Shown here: in pieces, positions 1-9,204 of the stretch
Position numbering within the stretch: position 1 is the stretch's first letter
How the letters are laid out: each line of letters opens with the position of its first letter
DNA from: Georgenia ruanii
Lineage (GTDB): Bacteria; Actinomycetota; Actinomycetes; Actinomycetales; Actinomycetaceae
Direction of reading: 5' to 3'
Length of the DNA: 64,000 nt
Assembly (NCBI RefSeq): GCF_009193175.1
Contig: NZ_VUKE01000003.1
Location: forward strand, 1-64,000
Translations under genes and position numbers: made by a program
The notes under the pieces: model-generated
Database searches by the model: none
What the model saw: only the letters and a program-made list of their open reading frames with translations
What the model was told of the DNA's origin: nothing

Positions 1-308
1 GCACGACCGAGGAACCCGACGTGGAAGGGCCGGCACAGACCGGCAGCCCCGCCATGCCCACGACCTCATCCCGACCCCAGCGACCGCCAGACCAACGGGC
101 TCCGCTCAGCGTCGGTGGATCAGGGCTCAGTAGCCGGGGGCAGGGCCGAGGGGCCGTCGGCGGGTCGCGATCCGCCGACGGCCCCTTCCTCGTGCTCGGA
201 CCAACGCGTACCCGGCGACCTCGTCCGGATGCTGAGAAGTGGCGCGTCGTCCACCCGCCATCTGAGAAGCCGTTCGCCGGTGTCGGTGGCGGCTGCCAGG
301 CTCGTGCC
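1..308. other. Left-edge non-coding stretch with one hairpin
   Basis: I see no convincing gene here. Reading frames cross it, but they lack ribosome-binding sites and recognisable protein features. The only clear structure is the strong hairpin at 150-185, probably the end of a gene lying left of the window. The remainder would be the promoter and leader region of the thioredoxin/NHL gene that starts at 309. Confidence 0.5.
150..185. terminator. Strong hairpin, probable terminator
   Basis: Perfect 14-bp inverted repeat: GGGGCCGTCGGCGG at 150-163 and its complement at 172-185, with an 8-nt loop, followed by TTCCT. GC-rich hairpins with little or no U-tract are common terminators in actinobacteria. 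It would stop transcription arriving from the left, before the gene starting at 309. Confidence 0.6.
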
Positions 309-2180
309 ATGACGACGAACCCCACCCGCGCCCCCCGCGTGCGCGCCTCGGAGCTCACCGGCCGCGGCTGGCTCAACACCGGCGGCAAGGACGTCACGCT
401 GGCGGACCTGCGCGGCAAGATCGTCATCCTCGACTTCTGGACGTTCTGCTGCATCAACTGCCTGCACGTCCTCGACGAGCTGCGCGAGCTCGAGGAGCGT
501 CACCGCGACGAGGTCGTCATCGTCGGCGTCCACTCGCCCAAGTTCGTCCACGAGGCCGACCCCGACGCGCTCGCGGCGGCGGTCCAGCGCTACGGCGTGG
601 CCCACCCCGTCCTCGACGACCCCCAGCTCGTCACGTGGTCGGCCTACACCGCCCGCGCCTGGCCGACCCTCGTCGTCATCGACCCCGAGGGCTACGTCGT
701 CGCCACCATGGCGGGGGAGGGGCACGCCACAAATCTGGCGATCCTCGTCGAGGAGCTCGTCACCCAGCACGAGGCCGCCGGCACGCTGCACCGCGGCGAC
801 GGCCCCTACGTCCCGCCGGAGCCGGCCGCCACCACCCTGCGCTTCCCCGCCAAGGCGGTCGAGCTGCCCGGCGGCAACCTGCTCGTCGCCGACGCCGGCC
901 ACCACCGCCTCACCGAGCTCGCCGCCGACGGCGAGACGCTCGTGCGCACGATCGGCACCGGCGAGCGCGGCCGGGCCGACGGCGCCCCCGACGCCGCCCG
1001 CTTCAGCGAGCCCAACGGCCTGGCCCTGGTGCCGGCGGAGCTGCGCGCCACGCTCGGCTACGACGTCGTCGTCGCCGACACCGTCAACCACCTCCTGCGC
1101 GGGGTCCGGCTGGCCGACGGGCACGTCACCACGCTCGCGGGCACCGGCGAGCAGTACATGGTCGGCGGCCCGGACAACGGCACCGGCACCGCCCCCCTCG
1201 CCCTGCGCCTCAGCTCGCCCTGGGACGTCGCCTGGTCGCCCACCGCCGCCGCCTTCGTCGTCGCCATGGCCGGGAACCACACCCTCTGGGCCTTCGACCC
1301 CGTCGAGGGCGCCCTGCGACACCTGGCCGGCACGATGCACGAGGGCCTGGTGGACGGCGAGCTGCGCCCGGCCTGGTTCGCCCAGCCGTCCGGCCTGGCC
1401 GCCGACGACGGCGGGCTGTGGCTGGCCGACGCCGAGACCTCCGCGCTGCGCCGGGTGGACCTCACCGGCCGGTTCGACGGCACCGTGAGCACCGCCGTCG
1501 GCCAGGGGCTCTTCGAGTTCGGCCACCGCGACGGCCCCGGCTCCGAGGCGCTGCTGCAGCACCCGCTCGGCGTCTGCGCGCTGCCCGACGGCACCGTCGC
1601 GCTCGCGGACACCTACAACGGCGCCGTGCGGGTCTACGACCCCGCGGCCGGCGTGGTCTCCACCCTGGCCACCGGCCTCGCCGAGCCGTCCGGGCTGCTC
1701 GTCGTCGACGGCGGCACCCACCTCCTCGTCGTCGAGTCCGCCGCCCACCGCCTCACCCGGCTGCCCCTGGGCCAGGCGGGCCGTCGGCACGACGGCGCCG
1801 CGCACCGCACCCGCCGGCCGGTCACCGAGGTCGCGCCCACCTTCGCGCTGCGGGTGGTGTTCACCCCCGCCTCCGGCCAGAAGCTCGACGACCGGTTCGG
1901 GCCGTCCACCCAGCTCGACGTCGCCGCCTCCCGGCCCGGCGTCCTGCTCGACGGCGCCGGCTCGGGCACCGAGCTCGAGCGCGTCGTCACCCTCGCGGCC
2001 GACCCGGCCCAGGACGGCACCGAGACCGTCGTCCTGTCCGTCACCGCCAAGGCGGCCTCCTGCGACGCCGACCCGGCCGTGGAGTTCCCCGCGTGCCACC
2101 TGGCCTCACAGGACTGGGGCATCCCGGTGCGGGTGGTCGAGGGCGGCCCCACCGAGCTGGTGCTGCCGCTGCACGGCTGA
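309..2180 (+). CDS. Thioredoxin-fold / NHL-repeat protein (NHLRC2-like)
   Basis: Cytoplasmic protein of 623 residues. The first ~150 residues form a TlpA/thioredoxin-like domain with the redox motif FCCINC (Cys48-x-x-Cys51) and a conserved WPTLVVID segment. The rest looks like an NHL beta-propeller, with repeated units such as LLVADAGHHRLTEL, VVVADTVNHLL and VALADTYNGAVRVYD. The same order (thioredoxin, then NHL propeller, then a small beta domain) is known from NHLRC2-type proteins, whose bacterial role is unsettled; a thiol-redox or scaffold function is inference. ATG309 is chosen because the thioredoxin homology begins right after it; the open frame extends further upstream but that part looks non-coding. 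No signal peptide is seen. It appears monocistronic. Confidence 0.85.
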   Translation: MTTNPTRAPRVRASELTGRGWLNTGGKDVTLADLRGKIVILDFWTFCCINCLHVLDELRELEERHRDEVVIVGVHSPKFVHEADPDALAAAVQRYGVAHPVLDDPQLVTWSAYTARAWPTLVVIDPEGYVVATMAGEGHATNLAILVEELVTQHEAAGTLHRGDGPYVPPEPAATTLRFPAKAVELPGGNLLVADAGHHRLTELAADGETLVRTIGTGERGRADGAPDAARFSEPNGLALVPAELRATLGYDVVVADTVNHLLRGVRLADGHVTTLAGTGEQYMVGGPDNGTGTAPLALRLSSPWDVAWSPTAAAFVVAMAGNHTLWAFDPVEGALRHLAGTMHEGLVDGELRPAWFAQPSGLAADDGGLWLADAETSALRRVDLTGRFDGTVSTAVGQGLFEFGHRDGPGSEALLQHPLGVCALPDGTVALADTYNGAVRVYDPAAGVVSTLATGLAEPSGLLVVDGGTHLLVVESAAHRLTRLPLGQAGRRHDGAAHRTRRPVTEVAPTFALRVVFTPASGQKLDDRFGPSTQLDVAASRPGVLLDGAGSGTELERVVTLAADPAQDGTETVVLSVTAKAASCDADPAVEFPACHLASQDWGIPVRVVEGGPTELVLPLHG

Positions 2181-2224
2181 GTCGGGCGGCGGCCCGGCCC
2201 AACACGCCCAGGGCGCGCGGAGAC

Positions 2225-2246
2225 TTTCCCCACAGTCTTGTCCACA
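2225..2246. promoter_or_regulatory. Pair of DnaA-box-like motifs
   Basis: TTCCCCACA at 2226-2234 and TTGTCCACA at 2238-2246 lie 12 bp apart, start to start, in the gap between the thioredoxin/NHL gene and the convergent TetR gene. TTGTCCACA is the preferred DnaA box of high-GC actinobacteria; the first copy is one or two bases away from it. No dnaA or dnaN gene is nearby, so this would be an accessory DnaA site or chance. Confidence 0.4.
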
Positions 2247-2318
2247 ATCAGTGCATAACCGACGCGTGGGCCGGTCGGTACGCCCGGCCCCGGTCAGCGG
2301 CCCCGAGCCTCGGCGAGG

Positions 2319-2891
2319 TCAGGCGACGAGCACCGCGCCGAGCGGCACGGGGAAGCTGGCGAGCAGGGCGTCGACCGAGCCGGCGACGTCGAGGGTCTCG
2401 TCCGCGATGACCGCCTCGATGAGCCCGTAGGAGGCGAACCCCAGGGCGAGCCCGAGCGCGCGCTCGTCCATCCTGGGCACGTGGCCCTCAGCCGTCGCCG
2501 CCGCGACCGCCTCCTGGGCGCGGGCCGTGAGGAGGTTGCACACCGTCCGCATGAGGACGGGGTCGCCGCTCGCCGTGAGGAGGTAGCGGTAGGTCTGCCG
2601 GTTCTCGGCCACCCGCGCGAGCGTCGCCTTGAGCCAGGCGGCGTAGCCGACGTCCGGCGGGTCGGCGCCCTCCAGGAGGTCCGTCAGGAGGGACAGGGCC
2701 AGGCCGGAGACCGTGTCGAAGTGCTTGTAGAACGTCGTCCGGTGGACGCCGGCGGCGCGGCAGAGCGACGTGACGTCGATGTGCGCGGGCGACGTCGTGC
2801 GTGCCAGGGAGGCCAGCGCGCGCTGGAGCGACGAGACCGTCCGCTGGGATCGCGGGTCGCGAGGGCGGGTAAGGGTCTCCACGCAACCCAA
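2319..2891 (-). CDS. TetR family transcriptional regulator (copy 1)
   Basis: DNA-binding repressor of 190 residues. The TetR helix-turn-helix is clear at about residues 38-58 (SLCRAAGVHRTTFYKHF). The C-terminal ligand/dimer domain ends with FASYGLIEAVIADE. It is a close paralogue of the regulator at 43907-44488, with nearly identical recognition helices and C-terminal motifs. The frame opens with TTG at 2891 and a GTG follows at 2882; neither has a good ribosome-binding site, so the start is uncertain. It is divergent from the penicillin-binding protein gene. An AT-rich stretch with TTCA-4-TGAA at 2900-2911 next to the start could be its operator. Its target and ligand cannot be read from the sequence. 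Confidence 0.85.
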   Translation of the reverse strand: MGCVETLTRPRDPRSQRTVSSLQRALASLARTTSPAHIDVTSLCRAAGVHRTTFYKHFDTVSGLALSLLTDLLEGADPPDVGYAAWLKATLARVAENRQTYRYLLTASGDPVLMRTVCNLLTARAQEAVAAATAEGHVPRMDERALGLALGFASYGLIEAVIADETLDVAGSVDALLASFPVPLGAVLVA

Positions 2892-3073
2892 TAATGGCGT
2901 TCATTTTTGAAAAGGCAATGGTTTCGCCCCGTTTTGGCAGGAGGCTGCCAGGTGGGCTGGGAAGCACGATAGATACTGGAGACCGTCCGGTGGGGCTACA
3001 GAGTGGCAAGCCAAGTAGACCCCACTTGTCCGTAACCTTTTTTCAGACCGTGCGGCCCCGTACTGTACGTGCT

Positions 3074-5458
3074 ATGACCCCCCTCCCGTCGCCGACGCGT
3101 GCCGTGAGGCCCAAGCAGCTCGTGGCCCTCCTGCTCGCCTTCGTCATGACCGCCGCGACGGGCGGCGTGCTCGTCGCCGGTCTCGTCATGCCGGCCGTCG
3201 GCGCCGTCGGCACCGTGGCCACCGCCTCGAGCGACCTGTTCGAGGACCTCCCCGGCGAGCTCGCCATCCCCCAGCCGTCGCAGCAGAGCGTCATGCTCGC
3301 CGCCGACGGCTCGCCGATGGCGACGTTCTACCTGGAGAACCGCATCGTCGTCGGGCTGGACCAGATCTCCGAGCACGTGCAGCACGCGGTGGTGGCGGTC
3401 GAGGACCGCCGCTTCTACAACCACAAGGGCATCGACCCCGAGGGCATGCTCCGCGCGGCGGCGAACAACGTGGCGGGCGGCCAGCTCGAGGGCGCGTCGA
3501 CGCTGACCCAGCAGTACGTCAAGAACGTGCTCATCGAGGCCGGTCGGGTCAGCGGGGACGACGAGGCGATCAAGACCGCGACCGAGACGTCCTTGGGCCG
3601 CAAGCTGCGCGAGGCGCGCCTCGCCGTCGGCCTCGAGGAGCAGGTCGGCAAGGACGACATCCTCGAGGGCTATCTCAACATCGCCCAGTTCGGCCCGTCC
3701 GTCTGGGGCGTGGAGGCCGGCGCCCGGCACTACTTCAACAAGTCCGCGGCCGACCTGGGCATCGGCGAGTCGGCCCTGCTCGCCGGCATCACGCAGTCCC
3801 CGGCCCGGCACGATCCCGTGGCCCACCCCGACAACGCCGAGCGCCGCCGCAACGAGGTCCTGCGCGACATGCTCCGCGAGGAGTACATCACCCAGGAGGA
3901 GTACGACGAGGCGGTGGCCGTCCCGGTCCCGGACATGCTCGACGTGCAGAACACCCCCAACGGGTGCGACGCCGCCGGCATCGCGGCGTACTTCTGTGAG
4001 TACGTCGTCAAGGACCTGATGAACAACGAGAGCTGGGGCAAGGACCGGGCCGAGCGCTCCCAGATGCTCATGCGCGGCGGCCTGACCATCCACACCACCC
4101 TCGACCTCGCCAAGCAGCAGACCGCCTACGACTCCGTCGTGGCCTCCGTGCCGGTCAACGACCCGTCCGGCATCAAGATGGCGATGTCCTCGGTCGAGCC
4201 GGGCACCGGCAAGATCGTCGCGATGGTGCAGAACACCAACTACGGCGAGGCCAGCGAGGCCGACCCCTCGGCCATGCAGCTCAACCTCAACGTGGGCACC
4301 TCGCACGGCGGCGGGCGGGGCTTCCAGTCCGGGTCGAGCTTCAAGGTGTTCACCCTCATCGAGTGGCTCGAGACCGGGCACTCCCTCGGGGACCTGGTCT
4401 CGGCGACGAAGAAGACCTACCCACGCGCGTCGTGGAACATCTCCTGCGCGCCCGAGTACAAGGCGGACTACAACAACGCCACCAACCTCGAGGGCATCCC
4501 CACCTCCTCGAAGATGTCCGTGCTGGACGCGACGCGCCAGTCCATCAACCTCACGTTCCTGGACATGGCGAACCAGATGGACATGTGCGACATCGTCGGC
4601 AACGCCGCCAGCATGGGCCTCAAGCAGGGCAACGGCGAGCCCCTCATGCCCAACCCGGCGGCGGTGCTGGGCACCAACACCGTCACCCCGCTCGACCAGG
4701 CGAACGCCTTCGCCACGCTCGCGGCGGGGGGGACCTACTGCACCCCGGTGGCCGTCACCAAGGTCACCGACCGGGCCGGCAACGACGTGCCCGTCCCGCC
4801 GTCCAGCTGCACCAAGGTGCTCGAGCCCGAGGTCGTCAACGGTGTGAACTACGCCCTCCAGCAGGTCGTCTCCGCCCGGGGCACAGGCAAGAACGCCGTG
4901 CTGCCGGGCCGGCCCGCCGCCGGCAAGACCGGCACGGCCAACGACGAGACGCACGCCTGGTTCGTCGGCTACACGCCCCAGCTGGCGGGCGCCGTGTGGA
5001 TGGGGCACTCGCAGGGCGACAAGTCGATGATGTACACGACCATCAACGGCCGGTACAACACGTGGGTCTTCGGCGGCTCGTACCCGGCGCAGACCTGGCA
5101 GCGGTACATGACCCGGGCCCTCGACGGCGTGCCGGTGGAGCGGTTCGCGCAGCCGGGCTCGCGTCAGCTCTACGGCGACCGCGTGGCGCTGCCCGCCGTC
5201 GTCGGCCGCTCGGTGGACGAGGCACGGGCCATCCTGCGCGACCACGGCTTCGACGTCACCGTCGCCGACCCGGTGGCCTCGACGTGGCCTCCCGGCACGG
5301 TGGCCGAGACGGATCCGGGCCCGGGGGTGCGGGCCCGGCCCGGCTCGACGGTCGCGCTGGTGCCGAGCTCCGGCCCGGCCCCCGCCCCGGCGGAGCCCTC
5401 GCCGGCGGCGCCGCCGCCCGCGGAGGCCGCTCCCGCCGCCCCGCCCAACCCCGCGTAA
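3074..5458 (+). CDS. Class A penicillin-binding protein (transglycosylase/transpeptidase) with PASTA domain
   Basis: Bifunctional peptidoglycan synthase of 794 residues. An N-terminal membrane anchor (about residues 14-45) is followed by a GT51 glycosyltransferase domain with VAVEDRRFYNHKG (catalytic Glu110) and GASTLTQQYVKN. The transpeptidase domain has SSFK (nucleophile Ser421), SIN (490-492) and KTGT (from Lys618). One PASTA domain (LPAVVGRSVDEARAILRDHG) follows, ending in a Pro/Ala-rich tail. It polymerises and cross-links lipid II outside the membrane. ATG3074 is chosen because the basic N-terminus and membrane segment start there; the longer frame upstream overlaps the promoter. Divergent from the TetR gene at 2319-2891, whose product may or may not control it. 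Confidence 0.95.
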   Translation: MTPLPSPTRAVRPKQLVALLLAFVMTAATGGVLVAGLVMPAVGAVGTVATASSDLFEDLPGELAIPQPSQQSVMLAADGSPMATFYLENRIVVGLDQISEHVQHAVVAVEDRRFYNHKGIDPEGMLRAAANNVAGGQLEGASTLTQQYVKNVLIEAGRVSGDDEAIKTATETSLGRKLREARLAVGLEEQVGKDDILEGYLNIAQFGPSVWGVEAGARHYFNKSAADLGIGESALLAGITQSPARHDPVAHPDNAERRRNEVLRDMLREEYITQEEYDEAVAVPVPDMLDVQNTPNGCDAAGIAAYFCEYVVKDLMNNESWGKDRAERSQMLMRGGLTIHTTLDLAKQQTAYDSVVASVPVNDPSGIKMAMSSVEPGTGKIVAMVQNTNYGEASEADPSAMQLNLNVGTSHGGGRGFQSGSSFKVFTLIEWLETGHSLGDLVSATKKTYPRASWNISCAPEYKADYNNATNLEGIPTSSKMSVLDATRQSINLTFLDMANQMDMCDIVGNAASMGLKQGNGEPLMPNPAAVLGTNTVTPLDQANAFATLAAGGTYCTPVAVTKVTDRAGNDVPVPPSSCTKVLEPEVVNGVNYALQQVVSARGTGKNAVLPGRPAAGKTGTANDETHAWFVGYTPQLAGAVWMGHSQGDKSMMYTTINGRYNTWVFGGSYPAQTWQRYMTRALDGVPVERFAQPGSRQLYGDRVALPAVVGRSVDEARAILRDHGFDVTVADPVASTWPPGTVAETDPGPGVRARPGSTVALVPSSGPAPAPAEPSPAAPPPAEAAPAAPPNPA

Positions 5459-5846
5459 CGGCCTCCCCGCCGCCCTGCGGGCGGTGCTGCGCAGGAGGAT
5501 GATGCGAAGCGTCGAGCGGTCGCTGGCGAAGAAGGCGAGCCGATGGACGCCGAGGTGGACGTGCCCGCGCTCGTCGCGCCGCCGCCGAGGTGCCCGCGCT
5601 GGGCTGCGTCGTCGACGTCGACGACCCGGCCTCCCTGCCGCCGGGACGTGCCCGCCCGCCTCGCCGCCGCGCCCGCCGCCGAGCGGCGCCTGGTCGCCGT
5701 CCCCGCGTGAAGGGGGGCACCGATGCGCGACACCCCCGACCGCCCGGCGCCTGCGCAGGGTCCGGCGCCGGCTCGGCGCGGGGCGGGCGCGGTGACGGCC
5801 CCCGACCCGCCGGATACGCTCGTGGGACGACCGCTGGAGGTGTGAC
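5459..5846. other. 388-bp gap with a hairpin and a possible gene relic
   Basis: No gene is recognisable. A short hairpin follows the penicillin-binding protein stop: CCGCCC at 5470-5475, TGC loop, GGGCGG at 5479-5484. The stretch 5543-5710 has an open frame of 55 codons with a fair ribosome-binding site (GAAGG before ATG5543). Its peptide looks like two frames of one protein spliced together: protein-like segments VDVPALVA, VPALGCVVDVDDPASLPP and ARLAAAPAAERRLVAVPA lie in different frames. It could be a frameshifted remnant; I cannot name the parent family. Confidence 0.35.
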
Positions 5847-6770
5847 GTGCGCATCGCCCTGTTCGCCACCTGCCTGAACGAGGCGCTGTTCCCGCAGGCC
5901 CCGGCGGCCACCGCCCGGCTGCTCGAGCGGCTGGGCCACGAGGTCGACTTCCCCGCCGGGCAGGCCTGCTGCGGGCAGATGCACGTCAACACCGGCTACT
6001 TCCGCCAGGCGGTGCCGGTCATCCGCAACCACGTGACGGCCTTCGCGCCGGTGCTGGACGGCGCGTGGGACGCGATCGTCGCGCCGTCGGGCTCGTGCGT
6101 GGGCTCGGTGCGCCACCAGCAGGCCATGGTCGCCGACCGGGAGGGCGAGCGGACGCTGGCCCGGGACGCGGCCCTCGTGGCCGAGCGCACCTACGAGCTC
6201 TCCGAGCTGCTCGTCGACGTCCTCGGCGTCACCGACGTCGGCGCGTGGTTCCCGCACCGGGTCACCTACCACCCCACCTGCCACTCGCTGCGCCTGCTCA
6301 AGGTCGGCGACCGGCCGCTGCGGCTGCTGCGCGCGGTGGCGGGGATCGACCTCGCCGAGCTGCCCCAGGCGGCCTCGTGCTGCGGGTTCGGCGGCACCTT
6401 CTCCCTGAAGAACGCCGAGACCTCCACCGCGATGGTCACCGAGAAGGTCCGCAACGTCCTCGCCACCGGCGCGGAGGTGCTCGCCGCCGGGGACTACTCG
6501 TGCCTGATGAACATCGCCGGGGCGCTCTCGCGCGGGGGCACCGGGGTGCACGTGGCCCACCTGGCGGAGATCCTCGCCGCCACCCGCGAGGAGCCGTGGG
6601 CCCCCACCGTGCTGCCCGTGGACCGGCCCGGCGCCGCCCGCCCGCCCGGATCCGCCGGCCCGCCCGGCCCGCACGGCCCGGCCGGTTCGGCCGCACCGGG
6701 GGAGCGGGCCGGCACGACGGCGGCGACCGCCACCCCGGCGCCGCAGAACCGCCCGGAGGCAAACCGATGA
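5847..6770 (+). CDS. lutA: L-lactate oxidation protein LutA (CCG-domain Fe-S protein)
   Basis: Component of the LutABC iron-sulfur L-lactate dehydrogenase complex, which oxidises L-lactate to pyruvate. 307 residues. It carries the two cysteine-rich CCG motifs of the family: ACCGQMHVNTG in the first half and SCCGFGGTF in the second, plus the N-terminal CLNEALFP. The family is usually ~240 residues; this one has an extra Pro/Ala/Gly-rich tail of about 60 residues with no recognisable fold. GTG5847 is supported by GGAGG six bases upstream. Its stop overlaps the lutB start (ATGA), so the three genes form one operon. No lactate regulator of the LutR/LldR type is adjacent. Confidence 0.93.
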   Translation: MRIALFATCLNEALFPQAPAATARLLERLGHEVDFPAGQACCGQMHVNTGYFRQAVPVIRNHVTAFAPVLDGAWDAIVAPSGSCVGSVRHQQAMVADREGERTLARDAALVAERTYELSELLVDVLGVTDVGAWFPHRVTYHPTCHSLRLLKVGDRPLRLLRAVAGIDLAELPQAASCCGFGGTFSLKNAETSTAMVTEKVRNVLATGAEVLAAGDYSCLMNIAGALSRGGTGVHVAHLAEILAATREEPWAPTVLPVDRPGAARPPGSAGPPGPHGPAGSAAPGERAGTTAATATPAPQNRPEANR

Positions 6771-8290
6771 GCACCACGTTCCTCGGCATGCCCGAGGTCC
6801 GGCCCCTGCCGCCCCACCACCCCGAGGACCCGCTGCGGTGGGGCCCGACCTTCCCGGAGGCGGCCCACGAGACCCTGGGCGACGCCCAGATGCGGGCCAA
6901 CCTCGGCCACGCCACCCGCACCATCCGCGACAAGCGGCTGCGGGTGACGGCCGAGCTGCCCGACTGGGAGAAGCTCCGCGCGGCCGGGGCGGCCATCAAG
7001 GACGAGGCGCTGGCCCGCCTGCCCGAGCTGCTCACCGAGCTCGAGGCCCAGGTCACCGCGCGCGGCGGCGTCGTGCACTGGGCCCGCGACGCCGCCGAGG
7101 CCAACCGCATCGTCACCGACCTCGTCCGGGCGACCGGGCAGGACGAGGTCGTCAAGGTCAAGTCCATGGCCACCCAGGAGATCGGCCTCAACGAGCACCT
7201 CGAGGCCGCCGGCATCCGCGCCACCGAGACCGACCTGGCCGAGCTCATCGTCCAGCTCGCCGGCGACATGCCCTCCCACGTCCTCGTGCCGGCCATCCAC
7301 CGCAACCGCGAGGAGATCCGCGCGATCTTCCTCGAGCGCATGGGCGACGCCCCCGCGGGCCTGACGGCGCAGCCGCGCGAGCTGGCCATGGCCGCCCGGG
7401 CGCACCTGCGGGCGCGGTTCCTCGCCGCCGAGGTGGCGATCTCCGGGGCGAACTTCGCCGTCGCCGAGACCGGCACCGTGGCGGTGTTCGAGTCCGAGGG
7501 CAACGGCCGGATGTGCCTGACCCTGCCGCGCACCCTCATCACCGTCATGGGCGTCGAGAAGGTGCTGCCGCGCTTCCGCGACCTGGAGGTCTTCACCCAG
7601 CTGCTGCCACGCTCGTCCACCGGCGAGCGGATGAACCCCTACACCTCCATGTGGACCGGCGTCACCCCGGGCGACGGCCCCCAGGAGTTCCACCTGGTCC
7701 TGCTCGACAACGGGCGCACCAAGGCGCTCGCGGACGAGGTGGGCCGCCAGGCGCTGCGCTGCATCCGCTGCTCGGCGTGCATGAACGTCTGCCCGGTCTA
7801 CGAGCACACAGGCGGGCACGCCTACGGGTCGGTCTACCCCGGTCCGATCGGCGCCATCCTCACCCCGCTGCTGCGCGGCACCGGCACCGGCCCGGGCCCG
7901 CTGGACCCGCACGACCCCACCGCGACCCTGCCCTACGCCTCCTCCCTGTGCGGGGCCTGCTTCGAGGCCTGCCCGGTCAAGATCGACATCCCCGCGGTGC
8001 TCGTGCACCTGCGCAACCGGGTCACCGAGGCCCAGCAGCGCCGCGCGCTGCCCACCGGGTGGGAGGCCGCCATGGGCGCCGCCTCGGCGGTGATGTCCTC
8101 CGGCCGCCGCTTCGGCGCCGCGGCGGCCGCCGCCCGCGCCGGCCGGCTGCTCGCGCGGGACGAGCGGATCGGGCGGCTGCCCTTCCCCGCCTCGCTGTGG
8201 ACGGACAGCCGCGACCTGCCCGCCCCACCGCCCGAGAGCTTCCGCACCTGGTGGGCCCGCCAGCGCGGCGAGGAGGGGGTGGGATCATGA
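6767..8290 (+). CDS. lutB: L-lactate oxidation iron-sulfur protein LutB
   Basis: Central electron-transfer subunit of LutABC, 507 residues. The N-terminal two thirds match the LUD domain (VKSMATQEIGLNEHLE, AVAETGTVAVFESEGNGRM). A ferredoxin-like region near the C-terminus binds two [4Fe-4S] clusters through CIRCSACMNVCPVY and CGACFEACPVKI. ATG6767 overlaps the lutA stop by four bases and has GGAGG seven bases upstream. The stop overlaps lutC in the same way. Length and motifs are normal for the family. Confidence 0.95.
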   Translation: MSTTFLGMPEVRPLPPHHPEDPLRWGPTFPEAAHETLGDAQMRANLGHATRTIRDKRLRVTAELPDWEKLRAAGAAIKDEALARLPELLTELEAQVTARGGVVHWARDAAEANRIVTDLVRATGQDEVVKVKSMATQEIGLNEHLEAAGIRATETDLAELIVQLAGDMPSHVLVPAIHRNREEIRAIFLERMGDAPAGLTAQPRELAMAARAHLRARFLAAEVAISGANFAVAETGTVAVFESEGNGRMCLTLPRTLITVMGVEKVLPRFRDLEVFTQLLPRSSTGERMNPYTSMWTGVTPGDGPQEFHLVLLDNGRTKALADEVGRQALRCIRCSACMNVCPVYEHTGGHAYGSVYPGPIGAILTPLLRGTGTGPGPLDPHDPTATLPYASSLCGACFEACPVKIDIPAVLVHLRNRVTEAQQRRALPTGWEAAMGAASAVMSSGRRFGAAAAAARAGRLLARDERIGRLPFPASLWTDSRDLPAPPPESFRTWWARQRGEEGVGS

Positions 8291-8934
8291 CCGGCGCCCG
8301 CGAGGCCGTGCTCGCCCGCCTCCGCGACGCCCTCGGCCGCACCCCGCACGCCGCGCCGCCGCCCGTGCCGCGCGAGTACCGCACCCGCTCCGACGTCGCC
8401 CCCGGCTCGGCGGAGGCGCTGGCGCTGCTCGTCGACCGGCTGGAGGACTACAAGGCCCGGGTGCACCGGTGCACCCCCGCCGAGCTGCCCACCGCCCTGG
8501 CCGACCTGCTCGCCGGCGCCGGGTCCGTCGTCGTCCCGCCCGCCCTGCCCGAGGGGTGGCTCGCCGCCCTGCCCGCCGGCGTCGAGGTGCGCATCGACGC
8601 CCCCGGCGCCCGGCTGTCGAACGCCGACCTCGACGGCGCCGGGGCGGTCCTCACCGGCGCGCGCGTCGCGATCGCGGAGACCGGCACCATCGTGCTCGAC
8701 GCCGAGCCGGACCAGGGCCGGCGCGCCATCACGCTGGTCCCGGACCGGCACGTGTGCGTGGTGACCGCCGGGCAGGTCGTGGCGACGGTGCCGGAGGCGG
8801 TGGCCGTGCTCGACGCGCACCCCGCCCGGCCGCTGACGTGGATCGCCGGCCCGTCCGCCACCAGCGACATCGAGCTCGAGCGTGTCGAGGGCGTGCACGG
8901 GCCCCGCACCCTCGACGTCGTCCTGGTGCGATGA
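8287..8934 (+). CDS. lutC: L-lactate oxidation protein LutC (LUD domain)
   Basis: Third member of the LutABC complex, 215 residues, essentially one LUD domain. The family motif IAETGTIVLDAEPDQGRRA is present, as is the C-terminal GPSATSDIELERVEGVHGP, which is characteristic of LutC. ATG8287 overlaps the lutB stop (ATGA), implying translational coupling. The gene ends 16 bp from the end of the convergent small membrane protein gene at 8950. Confidence 0.95.
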   Translation: MTGAREAVLARLRDALGRTPHAAPPPVPREYRTRSDVAPGSAEALALLVDRLEDYKARVHRCTPAELPTALADLLAGAGSVVVPPALPEGWLAALPAGVEVRIDAPGARLSNADLDGAGAVLTGARVAIAETGTIVLDAEPDQGRRAITLVPDRHVCVVTAGQVVATVPEAVAVLDAHPARPLTWIAGPSATSDIELERVEGVHGPRTLDVVLVR

Positions 8935-8949
8935 CAGGGCGCCCGCCGG

Positions 8950-9204
8950 TCACGCGCGGCGCTGCCACACCGCTCCGGCGGCCAGCCCGGCGGTGATGAG
9001 GTGCCGGACGGCGACCACCAGCGCCGTCGTGAGCAGGCTCGACCAGCCCGGCTCGGCCGCGAGCCGGAGCAGGCCGGCGGCGAGGAGGAAGTCGAGCAGC
9101 ACCCCGATCGCCGCGCGCACCCCGACGACGAGCACCGCCCCGGCGGCGACGACCAGGCCCGCGGCGACGGCCGCGAGAGCCAGGGTGCTCAGCACGGCGC
9201 TCAC
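8950..9204 (-). CDS. Small multi-pass membrane protein coupled to DUF1622
   Basis: Hypothetical protein of 84 residues with two to three hydrophobic segments (LSTLALAAVAAGLVVAAGAV, VGVRAAIGVLLDFLLAAG and TALVVAVRHLITAGLAAGAV). The GTG start at 9204 overlaps the stop of the upstream DUF1622 gene (GTGA), the same coupling seen in clear operons of this window. I do not recognise a named family. The frame runs on upstream through the DUF1622 gene, but that part is a shadow. Its role is presumably tied to the DUF1622 protein in the membrane. Confidence 0.6.
   Translation of the reverse strand: MSAVLSTLALAAVAAGLVVAAGAVLVVGVRAAIGVLLDFLLAAGLLRLAAEPGWSSLLTTALVVAVRHLITAGLAAGAVWQRRA

Noticed and set aside
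120-2099. 659-codon minus-strand frame opposite the thioredoxin/NHL gene
   Set aside because: Low-complexity Gly/Asp/Val shadow; the plus-strand protein has clear thioredoxin and NHL motifs.
2996-5992. 998-codon open frame on the minus strand across the penicillin-binding protein gene
   Set aside because: Antisense shadow of a strongly supported gene; Arg/Gly/His/Val-rich composition with no domain and no start signal. Long antisense frames are expected at this GC content.
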